Assembly: GCF_904849725.1 (NCBI RefSeq)
Contig: NC_058522.1
Location: 335,735,029 to 335,799,028, forward strand
Direction: 5' to 3'
DNA: 64,000 bases
Source: Hordeum vulgare subsp. vulgare
Taxonomy: Eukaryota; Streptophyta; Magnoliopsida; Poales; Poaceae
Shown: positions 11,301-22,484 of the stretch, one piece after another
How the letters are laid out: every line of letters begins with the position of its first letter
Position numbering within the stretch: position 1 is the stretch's first letter
Made by a program: the position numbers and the translations under genes
Notes under the pieces: model-generated
Told to the model about the DNA's origin: nothing
Seen by the model: the letters and a program-made list of their open reading frames with translations, nothing else
Databases searched by the model: none

Positions 11301-12305
11301 GCATCTTACCTCCCGTGCTATTAGGAATCTGACTTGCCTCAAGTAATCAAGTACAGAACCACATTTTTTTTTCTTTGATAACACTCTGATGTAGTTAACA
11401 GGAAATTATTCTGCTTGGCTTACACCTGAACTAGGATATTGGCAAAAAGAAAGAGTACGTGAATAACTGTTTTGCCTTATATCTGGTCCTCTCGTAGGTG
11501 CAATCGTTGGCTTCCTTCTGCAGCACAATCCTTGGAACCGCGGTCCGTATTCCTTGTGAGGTTCTTAAGCAACGGTTGCAGGCTGGAATCTTCGACAATG
11601 TAGGGGAGGCCATTGTTGGTACCATGCAAAAAGATGGCCTAAAGGGCTTCTTCCGTGGAACTGGGGCCACTCTTTGTCGTGAGGTTCCTTTCTATGTTGC
11701 AGGAATGTGCCTTTACGGTGAAGCTAAAAAGGTAAACTGAATTCTAACATTCATTGTTATTTTTAACCATACCTTCAAATTTAGTCATATATGTTCGTTG
11801 TCCAAAGTCAAAATGTAATTTACATCAACCTCAGTAACTTTTGCTGTTAGTAGTCTGAAATTTGGTCATGTCTGTTACATTTGGAATGTGTCATTATTTT
11901 TCCCAAGTTAAATGTATCTAACCAATCATCATGCACATGGTTTTGTAGGCAGCACAGCATGTCTTGAGCAGAGAGTTGGAACCATGGGAAACTATAGCAG
12001 TCGGAGCATTGTCTGGAGGGCTTGCAGCAGTCGTCACCACTCCCTTCGACGTGATGAAGACCCGGATGATGACTGCCCCTCCAGGCACGCCAGTCTCCAT
12101 GCAGTTGATAGTCTTCTCCATCCTCCGAAACGAGGGCCCCCTAGGGCTCTTCAAGGGTGCGATCCCACGCTTCTTCTGGATCGCTCCTCTGGGAGCAATG
12201 AACTTTGCAGGCTACGAGCTCGCCAAGAAGGCCATGATCGAAGCTGAGAATGAGGCCGCCGACCCTTCACAAGAGAAGAAGAACATGGCGGGTTCTAGAG
12301 GATGA
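8324..12305 (+). CDS. EF-hand mitochondrial carrier, SAMTL-like (7 exons, 717 aa)
   Basis: Exons at 8324-9128, 9699-10116, 10263-10407, 10860-10975, 11047-11125, 11498-11731 and 11949-12305. All introns are GT-AG and the sum is 2154 nt, in frame to TGA. Residues 1-268 are a low-similarity N-terminal region. An EF-hand loop (D277 to D288, DRDGDGQVTLED) opens exon 2, with weaker EF-like segments after it. From about residue 415 there are three mitochondrial carrier repeats, each with the Px[DE]xx[KR] signature: PIDTMK (451-456), PCEVLK (540-545) and PFDVMK (631-636). The architecture matches plant proteins annotated as S-adenosylmethionine transporter-like (SAMTL). The family works in organelle inner membranes, where calcium sensing by the EF-hand is possible. 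Substrate and location are inferred from resemblance only. The start is the first in-frame ATG of the conserved frame. Confidence 0.9.
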
Positions 12306-13089
12306 CAGGCACACTCAACCAGTCAAACCTCCTCTATGATGTAAAGAGAGAACTGGAGACATGCAACAGAAGTTTTTGTGCCCTTGTTGCAAAGGACAGG
12401 ACAGATATTCCACACGGCCTTCTTACCAAATGATGTTAGGTTATCCTTTCCCCTCTCGCGGAAAACTTTTTTGATTTTCCATTTCCATAGGCCTTTACAA
12501 CACTCTGTATGTATAGCACACTAGACGGCAGGAACTACAGGAGTTGGCATGCTGCTCTTTCTACCTGCAGAACTTACTTTCATGTTTCAACTGTTACGCA
12601 ATCCAGATCATTTCTGCCATGTGCTATTCTTGTGTTCCCCATCCTTTTTTCTTTTTCTTTTCCTTGTCATGATTAATTAGCTGTGATTTATTGCTTACTT
12701 GAGGATTAAGATGAAGTGAAGAGAAGAAAAACTACAAAAAATAACAGAGCCAGCTTATCCGAGAGAGCATCATAAAAGAGAAGACATCAAATATCAGATA
12801 AGAATATAGGCCATGAGCAGAAGCCAATGTTCACTCGTACTAATTTGCCTTGCCTAAGTTCATGTGGGCCTGACGGCATAGTACCATCGGATGGTTAGAT
12901 ACTAAACGCGGATAGAACGGTAGGAGATTCTGCTTAACTAACAGTGATACCAGTTGTAGCTGCCTACCAGTACTTGGAAGTACTGAGATATCAGTTGTAG
13001 CTGCAAATGGACTAGTCGTAGTTGTAGAAATTTTGAGCCCCTCCAACGCCATGACGAGGATTATGCCCGCGATTGTTGTTGGGGTAGTC
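12306..13089. other. 3' UTRs and spacer between convergent genes
   Basis: This 784-bp gap separates the stop of the carrier gene (+) from the stop of the RBR gene (-). Both 3' UTRs must lie here. The left part is T-rich (12640-12670) and could hold the carrier gene polyadenylation site. I see no additional gene or repeat. Confidence 0.5.
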
Positions 13090-16000
13090 TCAAGCATAGT
13101 CTCTCACATAGTAATGCCGGTCATAGTCTCTAGCATAGTAATCGTCCTCATCAGAGTCATCAGAGTCATCGTAGTCATCGTTCTCCTCCTCCTCCTCCTC
13201 CTCCATGCCATCACGGATAATATTATCTTCATCCCACAGCGGGCAGGAGCAGGTCGCTTTCTTGTCCTTCCATTCTTTCCCACAGGTGTAGCAGAATTGA
13301 TAGCCGCATCTGGAAGAGTTGAGCAACAACAAGATGCACGAAAAGGTCAAACAGGAAACAAATCTGAGGCTGTGAGCATTAGGACATGAAAAATACATCA
13401 GCAGGGAATCGATTGGCATGAAAAATCATAATAATAGACCACTCATAGTAACATCGGTAAAGATAGATATGGAAACGGCAAAACCAGAACTAGATACTTA
13501 CACACAAGTCATATGGTAGCAGCCCTCCGAGAGTTCAATCATGTGCTTGCATTTGACACATTGGCGCCACAGCTGCTGCCGTGCAAGGTTCTGTAACTTT
13601 GCATCATCTGGACGGGCTTGTGGGTATCTTCTCTTGTAGTTGTAACAAGTCATCCTATCATGCCATGGGACCTTACAGCTGATGCAGAATGAACCTCTGC
13701 ATATGACACACTTCCTCAAGGTGACAGCATCAGCAATGGTGTGCTTTGAGGAAGATTCTTGCAACGGGTGCTGCATTTCACTCAAGGACATCAAGGCCGA
13801 ACACTTGGGATACGGGCAATAAATCTTTTGTCCAGGAGGGATCTGTCCTTCCCTGATGCGTTGCACCATGATATCTAACAGTCGAGGCGATAGGAATATC
13901 TTTGAACCCTCCACGGTTAGCTTTGTAGTGCAACCATCTTGTGGACAAGCTGGGAGAGTTCCATGGAGTAGCTTAACTTTCACATGCTCCTTCATGCAGC
14001 AGAAACAAAAGCGGTGTGCGCAGCCTTCAACAACATGAATTTTAGATACATCGGTGTCTTCCAGGCAGATGGCGCAGGTCTCTCTTTTCTCCTTGCTAGC
14101 ATTAACAGCAATAGCTTTGGTAATCTGAGAGAGTATTGAATCTCTTGCTAATTTCATCACGTAATCAAGTTTGCCTCGTTCCACAAGTTTAGTTTCACAT
14201 TTCTTGAATTTCTTTGCTACTGACAGAACCTGATTTATCATTTCTGCAAGCTTCATCTGTTTCGGACGCCAAATTCCAACAATCTACAATCCCAAAAATT
14301 AGGAAATAAGCATAAGAGTAAAGAACATAACAATAGGAGAATTGGTAAATAATTCAATCATGTGACCACCAAACTTGCATGCACACCAATTATCTATGCA
14401 TGTAAGCAAAACATGAAATTTTGCTCTTTACTCAATTTTCGCTTCGGCAAGGGGAAGTACTTCTACTAAACTCAAAAGCAAGACCAGCACCGAACTGGAT
14501 GCGTAGTTGCTATTCAGCTTTCAAGGTTACCATTCTGCCAGACAAATAGGAAAAGAAATAAAGTTCCCTTGCTATAAATGACTCATCTTAGTCTTAATCT
14601 TGACCTACACCTTTTGTGAGTAATGAATACTGCTGTCATACTAGCCATATTGACAGCTTACTAAATTGGTCAAGCACATAGCACAATTCATGTCTAAATA
14701 TAATGTCTAAAACTAACTAAAAGCTGCTCTGAGCCCAACTACATTCACCTTGGGAACCTTTGGATTAAAGAGTTCAAGAACATTTTCTGTATCGAACATG
14801 AACCCAGGACCAGAAAAATATTTTCAGCTGAAACCGATAACATTAAATGAATAAGTAGTGCAGAAAATTCTCTTCTGCTTTTCTAACAGCATAATCAGAA
14901 AGCAGAGCAGATAGAGAAACACAAAACCTGTACAGCAAATATAACGAATATCCAAACAGCACAGAGCTGTAAGTTCATGTTTAAGCTACATTTAGCTTAA
15001 GACGCTGATCTCATTTCAGTGAAGAGATTTGTTAACTGTATATCCCTGTTGTAAAAACACTACATATCTGATGTACGGTAAAATGGAAATGGGTGATAGC
15101 CCCTATTCAAACCAATTAGCTAAAGATGGGATTATCCAGTTATGAGATGATAGAGGCATAGAGGCATCAGTTTATGGATTACGGTAACTCTAGCTTTTCT
15201 TCTGTAACATATGTAACCTCCAAAATCTCTAGTCTGCAATCCGTTAGTTCGTAAACATGAGAAAACAAAATTACCAAAATATATACTACAATTTTTTTTT
15301 TTTGAAAGATCCAGCCTGAGGCTGGCATATATTGATTTGAAGCAGGAAGCAGCGCGGAGGAAAAAACGTGACAAAGGTGGGGGTGGGGGGGGGGGGGGTG
15401 TGGGGTGGTGATCATAGTGATCAAGGAGAAAAAGGAAAAACAAAGGAAAAAAAAAACACCCCCAACACAATGAGGGTGGTTACAGGGGTAGATATCTCAT
15501 GGAGGATCCCAGAACGGGGGCTCCAAAACTGTGGCTCCGGCTTGCCTCCAAAGTTCTACGGTGCAGTTGATAGCGTGTTTCAAGCTTTGAAAATCTGCAG
15601 ACTTGTCCCTGAAGGTGCATGCGTTTCTCTCCTTCCATATCTCCGAGAGGATCAAAAAGATGATTGTCTTGACTGCTTTTTTGTACTTCGGCAAGGCTGA
15701 GTTGATCATCAAAGTTAGAAGTTCTGCTGAGTTATCACTATCCACCCATGCTCCCGGGTGCAGCGATGCACATCCGTTATGCGATGCTGCGTGTGTCCAA
15801 ATTTGTATGGACAGCGGGCATTGCCAGAACAGGTGCTTTGCTGATTCAAGATTTCGGTGGCACAATTGGCAGAAATAGCCATTGGGCCAGCCTCTGCGTT
15901 GAAGACGATCGTTACACCAGAGTCTGTTCTTCAGCAGCAACCAGATGAAGATCTTGTGCCGTGCAGGCACCCAAGTTGTCCATATAATCTTCTTGTAGTC

Positions 16001-19000
16001 ACATCTCAGGTGACCTTGGAACTGGGCCTTGTATGCCGATCTGGCTGAGTATACTCCTGAAGGTTCCAGATTCCACGAGATTGTGTCCTGAATTCCTTCT
16101 TGTAATTGGATGTCTCTGTCTTGGACCCATCTGTGCAGCCTGATTGCCTCCTCCCAGAGTTGCTCCGTGTTCCCATGGGCGAGGTCCGATAGCCAAGTGT
16201 TGTTTGCAAGTGCATCTCGGACCGATCTGTTTTTCCGCCTGGAGTGTCTAAAAATATTTGGGAAGGACGTCTTTAGGCTTCCCGATCCCGTCCAGGAGCA
16301 GTGCCAGAATGTTGCCGTTCCTCCATTTCCTAGGGTTACCGTTGTGGACGCATGAAAAAGGGCCCTGTCGGCCTCGTCGCATGGCAGAGCCATGCCATGC
16401 CACGGCCTCTCATTGCTTGTCCATGATAGCCATAGCCATCGCAGTCTAAGCGCTCTACTGAAGCGATTCAGTTCCAAGATTCCTAAGCCTCCGTTTTCCA
16501 CAGGGGAGCATACTGTCGGCCAGTTAACTTTGCATTTTCCACCGGTAGGTTCATCGTCCTGTGCCCAAAGGAAGCGACGCCTAACCTTGTCTACCTCGGC
16601 AAGGAATTTCTTGGGCGTCCTAAGAACCGACAATGCGAAGGTTGGTAGGGCGGTCAGAACGCTGCGAACTAGGACTCTCCTTCCCGCGATGTTTAGAAGT
16701 CTACCCTTCCATCCTGCTAGTCTAGCCCTAATCCTATCCAGGATGAATTGTATGTGGACTAACCGTAGTCGTGCCAGGGTGACCGGCAGCCCTAAATATT
16801 TCAGCGGGAAGCCCTTTATTTCGCCCCCAAAACTAGCCAGGATCTCATGGACGTTGATCCCGTCGCAACGGATGGCCGAGGCGGAAGACTTAGCCGGATT
16901 AATGCGGAGACCCGATGCGTGCCCGAAGTTACGGAGAATCACCATCAGTGTGTATCTCAGTTTTGGTTGGGTTGGCAAAAATGACCGCATCGTCGGCGCA
17001 TAGGCTGACCCGGTGAGAGAAGTCCCTCCCCGGCAATGGGTCTAGCAGGTGCAGCTCCGTTGCTTTTTCCAACAGGCGATGAAGTGAATCTATTGCTATG
17101 ATGAAAAGAAGCGGCGATAAGGAGTCTCCTTGTCTAAGTCCCCTTTGGTGGCAAAAAGAGTGGCCGGCCGAGCCGTTTAACATGACCGACGACGATGCAG
17201 TGCTAAAAAGAAGCGCCATCCAGTCACGCCAACGAGCTGGGAATCCCAGTTGCTGCAGTACCTCTAGCAGATACTCCCATGAGACGTTGTCGAAGGCCTT
17301 TGCTATATCTAGTTTAAGTAGCAGGGCCGGAACTTTCCTCTTTTGTAGTGATCTCACTACGTTTTGCACATAGAGGAAACTGTCCTGAGTAGACTTGGAG
17401 CGCAAGAAAGCTGATTGCGCCGGGGAGATGATGGTGTTAATCTGTGCCGCTAGCCTTCGGGATAGAACTTTGGTGATTAGTTTCGCCACCGAGTGGATTA
17501 GGCTAATTGGTCGAAAGTCCTCCACCCTTTCGGCTCCCTCTTTCTTAGGTATCAGAATTACAGTAGCTCTGTTTAGCCTGCTGAAATCTCCCCTCGCTAA
17601 ATTGTAGAAGCTGCTAAACACACTCATTACGTCGTCCTTAATAATAGACCAGCAGGACCTGAGGAATGTCCCTGTGAAGCCATCCGGGCCTGGTGCCTTT
17701 TCTGCCGGTGACACTTTTATCGCCTCCCAAACCTCTTCCTGAGAGAAAGGGTTATCTAACCCCCTGTTTTGCACTGACGGAAGGTCTAGAATCGACCAGT
17801 CGATCGATAAAGGTCTATCAGCCCTAGTACCCCAATTTTGCTGGAAATGACTGAAGATGGCCTCTTCCTTATGCTCGTGCGAGGATGCTACGGTGGAGCC
17901 TATTTGTAAGCAGTGGATGTAATTTTTTCGCTTACGTGCCGTGGCCTTGGCGTGAAAGAATTTTGTTCCCGCATCACCTAGTCTCATCCAGGTTAGGCGT
18001 GATGCTTGCCGTCGTCGAGCTCGTTCTAGTGCCGCTAGCCCTAGTAGCCGCAGCTTTAGCAGTTTACGGAGATGGAATTCTGCGTCTGAGAGTTGACGCC
18101 TCTCCTGCGCTACGTCCAGCAGAAGCACTACTTCCGCACTTCCGCTGCAAGATGAAATTGTAGCTTTGCCTGGCTGAAGAAACCCTTGCTCCAAGTCTTC
18201 AAATCACGCGCCGTCCTAGTCAACTTAATGCCAAGTCTTGTGAAAGGACAAGAAGATTGCACTGGTCTATTCCATGCTTTTTCGACCGTGGCGTGGAAGC
18301 GTGGGAAGCTAGGCCAAAAATTCTCAAATCTGAATTGTGCCTGCCTAGGGGTGGCCGTGGTGTCCAGAAGTAGTAACGGACAATGGCCCGATGTTGCAGT
18401 TGATGCCGCATGCAGGGACACCGAGGGGAAGCAGCTGTCCCAGGGGATGTTGCAGAAAAACTTGTCGATGCTGACGAGGGTGGGATCCCGACGCTCATTG
18501 TTCCATGTGTATTTGCGGTTAGTGCATCTAATCTCTTTTAGTCCCGCCGAGTCGATTGCCGATCTAAACCTACCCATTAACCTACGGTTGAGGATAAGGT
18601 TATTCTTGTCGCGCGCTTCGTATATGAGATTAAAATCTCCATTGATGAGCCATGGCTCAGTCGCCGGCGGTGCGGCGGAGGAGATTTCCCTTAGGAAATT
18701 TTCCTTTCTAACATCGTCCGCCGGGCCGTAAACCGAGGACAGCCAGAAGCTATGCTGGTGCCCCAGCAGAGTAACCTTCGCCGTGATGGCAAAGACTCCT
18801 ATTGCATGGGAGGTGACGGTGGCAAGGTTTTTATCCCAAAGGATAGCTGCTCCTCCACAAGTGCCTATGGCCGGCAGCGCGATACATCCGGTTAGATTTG
18901 CTCCTCCGATATCCCTAACTAGTTCTGGCGACCAAGCAGAAATCTTAGTCTCCTCGAGACATAGGATGGCCGCCCGTAGTGTGTTTGCCATCTCTGCAAC

Positions 19001-22000
19001 GGCCGCCCTCTTAGCTGGGCTGTTAAGACCGCGTACGTTCCAACACATAATTGGGGGGAATTTTTCACTCATTTGGAAACGTAGCAAAGCTCCGAAGGAA
19101 ATAACTAAACGGCCTCAGGCCCATGACACACACAGCCAACTTAACTATGGCGCGCCGGAGCCCACCAACAGCCCCCAAGATGCGCCGGCGACGAGTTGCC
19201 TCCTCTCTGCCCGAACTAATTTTCGACGAACCTAAATCAAACCTAAACCGAGCTATCCTCAGTTGCCGACGAAGCGGGATACATGAGTCAACTAACATAG
19301 GTTACACCATTGCCTCCTCGGCAACTCCTTCAGGGCCGATCATGCCGGCCATCACACGCAGAGCCTCGCTATCCAGGCGAGTCAGCTTGGCGATCACTGC
19401 TAAGTCACCGTCAGACAACGGTTCCTCGAAACGCCGCAGCAGTGCTCTCGCCACCTCTTCGGTCATCTTATCTCGAGGGCCCAGCAGCCCCAGCTCCTTC
19501 ACGAGGCGCAGCGAGGCGCGCTGAGCTACTGGCACCGTCGAGCCGCTAGCCGCCTGTCTGGCGCTGTGCCTGGTCGGGATCGAGGAAGCCCTGCTCTTGG
19601 GAGGTGCAGCTTGGCGGCGAGCAGCGGCCGGGGCTGGAGCAGCCGAGATGAGGGCCTGCTTGCTGGCGCGGAAGAGACCCCGGGCCTCCGGCCGATCAGT
19701 GGCAGCTCCCAGCTGCATCTTGCTCACACGCCCGGTGACTGCACCTAGCTGCAGTTCCATCGTGCATGCCGTAGTCGGAGTAGTTCTATTGTACTGACCC
19801 ATGTCCGACGCCGCGGCGGACAGAGTTGGGCTGAAGGCGTCGAGTTGTACTGTCTCGGATGGGTCGGTTAGCAGCCTCGATGCGTCGAACTCGAGCGGGG
19901 AGTTGACTAATGCTTCTGCGGCGGCGTGGACGTCCGCCGCCGAACTGTCGACGGCGGCGGAGGTGCTGTAGGGCTTCGGCGCGGTCTTGAAAAAAACTTC
20001 CACTGGGTCTTTTCCCGTGCGCCCGGCGTCAGGGCCTGCTGCCTCTGGACTATCGCTGGCCAAGGGGGCATACCTCCCGGCAGAGGGAGGCAGAGGGGAA
20101 GGGCGCGCCCGTGGCTGATGGGGCTGGGGCCTCGCCCTCGAAGAGGCCCTCCCGGCTCCCTGACGATGCCCAGAAGAGTCCCCAGACCTACGGCGGGGCT
20201 GCGGGGAGCGGCTTCGGTGGCGAGAAGCCGGGGCAGCCTTGGGAGGAGCCTGAGAGCGTCCCCGGCGAAGGAGGACATCTCTCCAGGACCTCTGGTTGCC
20301 ACCCCCCGAGCGTCCGTCGCCGTCTTGGTCCCGCGCGTGTCCACCCGACGGCCTGCCACGGCAGCCCAGATCAGCCACCGGTGCGCGAGCCTGGCGCTGG
20401 TTTCGCCCTGGGCCCCGTCCGTCCTCGACCCCCATCGACCAGGTGGCTGGAGCCACCAACGGGAAAGGGGCAGAGTCGTCGTCGGATCCAGACGAGGGTA
20501 GGCCACTCTGGCCGGAGTGAGAGGAACGAGGGGAGGGCGTCGTCCAATCTTCGATGCGATCCACGTGTATCAGCATGGTGTAGTCCGCCGTTGCTGGTGG
20601 CGGCGCGACGCGTCTGTCGGGAGGGGAGAAACCCTCCATCTCGTCCACCCGACCCGCACCCCGCGGCAGGACCGCAATGGTATGCGAGGTGGGGATGTTG
20701 GCGATGTCGCTCGTCCAAATCCAGCAAGCAAAGGTCTTAGTGTGACCTCGCTCGATCGTCCGACTGTCGAGACGATCCACCCGTACCCGCTTCCCCAGTA
20801 TCTCCTCCGCCCCCTCCACGGACCAGAACTGCATTGGAACCATCTCAATGACGATGCGAACATGTAGGTGCAGGGAGCCGAAGATGGCATGGTCATGCTC
20901 GTGCCAGGATGCAATGTTGAAGGAGGCACCCTCGACACGGATAGAGCCTCTCCGCAGTGCGTTGACTTGATGCGCGGGCTGCGTGAAGAGCACTAGGAAA
21001 TGCTCTGGGTGATGTGCGGTGACTCGCAGCGAGTGCACCGGCACCGACAACAGCCCCTCCAGTGCTCTGCCCACAGCCATAGGAGAGGTGGCGTTCACCC
21101 CGTCTGCCGCGGTCAGGGTGACGGCGTGGCTGCGCAGGAAGAAGATCGCCTGGTCAACAGCCGGAGATCGATTCTACGTTGTGACAAGAAGATTCTATAT
21201 TAACCTGCATACACAAATCTGAGGACTTCGAGTAGCCACTAACCACTAACTAAGCAGTAGTAAAACAGATGATAAATGCAGAGAGATTTAGAGGTTGCAT
21301 CATGGCATACATGGTTGTGGAGTGCCTTGTAATCATTGACAATCCCGATGCTCTGGATCCCTAACCCGAGCGCCGCCTGGAGGCCTTCGGTGAGCGCCAT
21401 TGCCTCGAGCATCATGCGTCCGCCCACAAACCCTTCCACCGGCTTCTGTATACTGAGCACCACCTTTCCCTGGGAGTCGCACAGCGCCACGGCGAGGACG
21501 GCGACGCGGGGGTCCCAGTCCCGCGACCCCACGACCTCCTTGCTGGCCATGCCCTTGAACATGACGCGGAAGAGGGGCTTGGTCGAGTCCAGGGGGCGCT
21601 CGATGTTGTCTCCGTCGTGGGCCCACTGGTCCTCCGGGACGGCGGCGAGCTCGCGCGCGAAAATGGCGTCGTGCGCGGCAACGGAGGCGGAGGCGGCGGC
21701 CCTGGCGTGGTAGGCGCGGCAGGCCTCGGCGTAGCGGTGGTCCTCCTCGGCGCGCGCGAGGTCGGTGGCGTGGACCGCCAGGGCGTATGAGGCGTCCGAG
21801 GGCTCCGGCGGCGCGGGCTGGGACCGGGACGAGGAGGATGAGGCAGCGGCGGCGGCGATGGGGGCTTTGCCTTTGGAAGAGGAGGGATTACTGGAGAGGG
21901 CATCGAGGCTGAGAGATGCCTGGATGGCCTCGGCGAGCTGGAGCTGGTACGCGAGGTCGAGATCGGAGACGGAGACGGCGGCGGAGGAGGCGAGGGCGGT

Positions 22001-22039
22001 CTGCTCGCGGAGCGCGGCGAGGTCGTCGCGGCCGGCCAT
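13090..22039 (-). CDS. RBR E3 ubiquitin ligase with RNase H-like domain (3 exons, 576 aa)
   Basis: Exons, in reading order, at 22039-21311, 14283-13502 and 13309-13090. They sum to 1731 nt, all junctions are GT-AG and the phases fit. Residues 1-243 include an Ala-rich region and an RNase H-like (RVT_3) domain ending GIVNDYKALHNH. The usual first catalytic Asp is Lys (MFKGMAS). RING1 starts at C313 (CAICLE). The IBR follows around 399-455. RING2 (RQCVKCKHMIELSEGCYHM) has the presumed ubiquitin-accepting Cys at C498. The C-terminus is a run of Glu and Asp. RBR ligases pass ubiquitin from E2 through this Cys to a target; the target here is unknown. An in-frame ATG at 22144 would add 35 residues. 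I chose 22039 because MAGRDDL begins the Ala-rich region. Confidence 0.9.
14284..15289. other. RBR intron 1, 3'-proximal part
   Basis: About 1 kb of AT-rich intron sequence between exon 2 (acceptor at 14284-14285 on the minus strand) and the poly(A) end of the LINE. No coding frame or repeat recognised. Confidence 0.6.
15497..19087 (-). pseudogene. LINE ORF2: endonuclease, reverse transcriptase, zinc region (two frameshifts)
   Basis: Three frames together cover ORF2. The endonuclease (19087-18128) has MCWNVRGLN, the LEETK Glu box and YGPADD. Its late box reads SGHCPL, where the family normally has SDHCPL, so a catalytic Asp is lost. The RT (18194-16929) has APGPDGFTG, LKLDIAKAFDNVSW, the RQGDSLSPLLF box and LCADDAVIF (the ADD catalytic pair). 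The C-terminal part (16990-15497) holds KYLGLPV and a Cys/His region (CQLCHRN, then HLFWQCP) of the zf-RVT type. The frame changes near 18130-18190 and near 16930-16990, so no full ORF2 can be made. Confidence 0.88.
19302..21098 (-). CDS. LINE ORF1 protein (nucleic-acid binding, 5' incomplete)
   Basis: An open frame of about 598 codons, with the frame continuing upstream to about 21175 without a clear ATG start. The N-terminal third (VHSLRVTAHHPEHFLVLF, then HDHAIFGSLHLHVRIVIEMV) resembles the DUF4283-type domain of plant LINE ORF1 proteins. The middle is Arg/Ser/Pro-rich and would be basic and disordered. No CCHC zinc knuckle was found. ORF1 proteins coat element RNA. This one is intact as read but probably lacks its N-terminus. 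Confidence 0.7.
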   Translation of the reverse strand: MNATSPMAVGRALEGLLSVPVHSLRVTAHHPEHFLVLFTQPAHQVNALRRGSIRVEGASFNIASWHEHDHAIFGSLHLHVRIVIEMVPMQFWSVEGAEEILGKRVRVDRLDSRTIERGHTKTFACWIWTSDIANIPTSHTIAVLPRGAGRVDEMEGFSPPDRRVAPPPATADYTMLIHVDRIEDWTTPSPRSSHSGQSGLPSSGSDDDSAPFPLVAPATWSMGVEDGRGPGRNQRQARAPVADLGCRGRPSGGHARDQDGDGRSGGGNQRSWRDVLLRRGRSQAPPKAAPASRHRSRSPQPRRRSGDSSGHRQGAGRASSRARPQPHQPRARPSPLPPSAGRYAPLASDSPEAAGPDAGRTGKDPVEVFFKTAPKPYSTSAAVDSSAADVHAAAEALVNSPLEFDASRLLTDPSETVQLDAFSPTLSAAASDMGQYNRTTPTTACTMELQLGAVTGRVSKMQLGAATDRPEARGLFRASKQALISAAPAPAAARRQAAPPKSRASSIPTRHSARQAASGSTVPVAQRASLRLVKELGLLGPRDKMTEEVARALLRRFEEPLSDGDLAVIAKLTRLDSEALRVMAGMIGPEGVAEEAMV

Positions 22040-22326
22040 GATCGGCAGGCACCCGGTCGGCGGCTGTGCGACAGAGACAAGAGTTCGGAAACAGAACGGG
22101 AGTATTTTACGCCGATATTCTCGATGTCTTCCGCCGGAAAACACCTGCTCTCACCCCTGGCGTGTGGAGCATTGAATTTTGAATGAGACCAAGATATATA
22201 CAAATGATTTTCTGTCAACAAAAAGAAACCAGTCCAATATAAAATTAGTATCGTTAAATCTGTGACGAAACACTAGTAAAATACCCGTAAGTTGCCACTT
22301 TCAAAAAAAAAATATGATCACATATA
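22040..22326 (-). promoter_or_regulatory. Probable 5' UTR and proximal promoter of RBR gene
   Basis: Sequence immediately upstream of the RBR start codon, before the MITE. It includes the in-frame upstream ATG at 22142-22144 and, beyond it, AT-rich sequence. No TATA box can be placed with confidence. Confidence 0.35.
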
Positions 22327-22484
22327 CTCCCTCCGTTCCTAAATATAAGTCTTTTTAGGAATTCTACTAGAGGACTACATATAGATGTATATAGACATAT
22401 TTTAGAGTGTAGATTCATTCATTTTGCTTCGTATGTAGTCACCTAGTGAAATCTTTTAAAAACTTATATTTAGGACGGAGGGAG
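22327..22484. mobile_element. Stowaway MITE (Tc1/Mariner type)
   Basis: A 158-bp element with near-perfect terminal inverted repeats (CTCCCTCCGTTCCTAAATAT on the left, its complement on the right). It is flanked by TA on both sides (22325-22326 and 22485-22486), the Mariner target. It has no coding capacity. It lies about 290 bp upstream of the RBR start codon, so it may fall inside the promoter. Confidence 0.95.

Larger units (their letters stand above)
15290..21180 (-). mobile_element. L1-type LINE, 5'-truncated, inside RBR intron 1
   Basis: Non-LTR retrotransposon on the same strand as the host gene. ORF1 (19302-21098) is followed by ORF2 with endonuclease, RT and a C-terminal zinc-binding region. 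The 3' end carries a poly(A) tail (seen as T's at about 15291-15304), expected for target-primed reverse transcription. A long C/G homopolymer tract lies near 15385-15400 in the 3' UTR. The 5' end is not defined: the ORF1 frame meets a stop just upstream near 21180, consistent with 5' truncation. I looked for target site duplications beside the poly(A) and near 21180-21240 and found no convincing pair. Confidence 0.9.

Noticed and set aside
15180..21240. Target site duplication of the LINE
   Set aside because: I compared the sequence after the poly(A) with that upstream of ORF1 and found only short A/T-rich similarity that could be chance.
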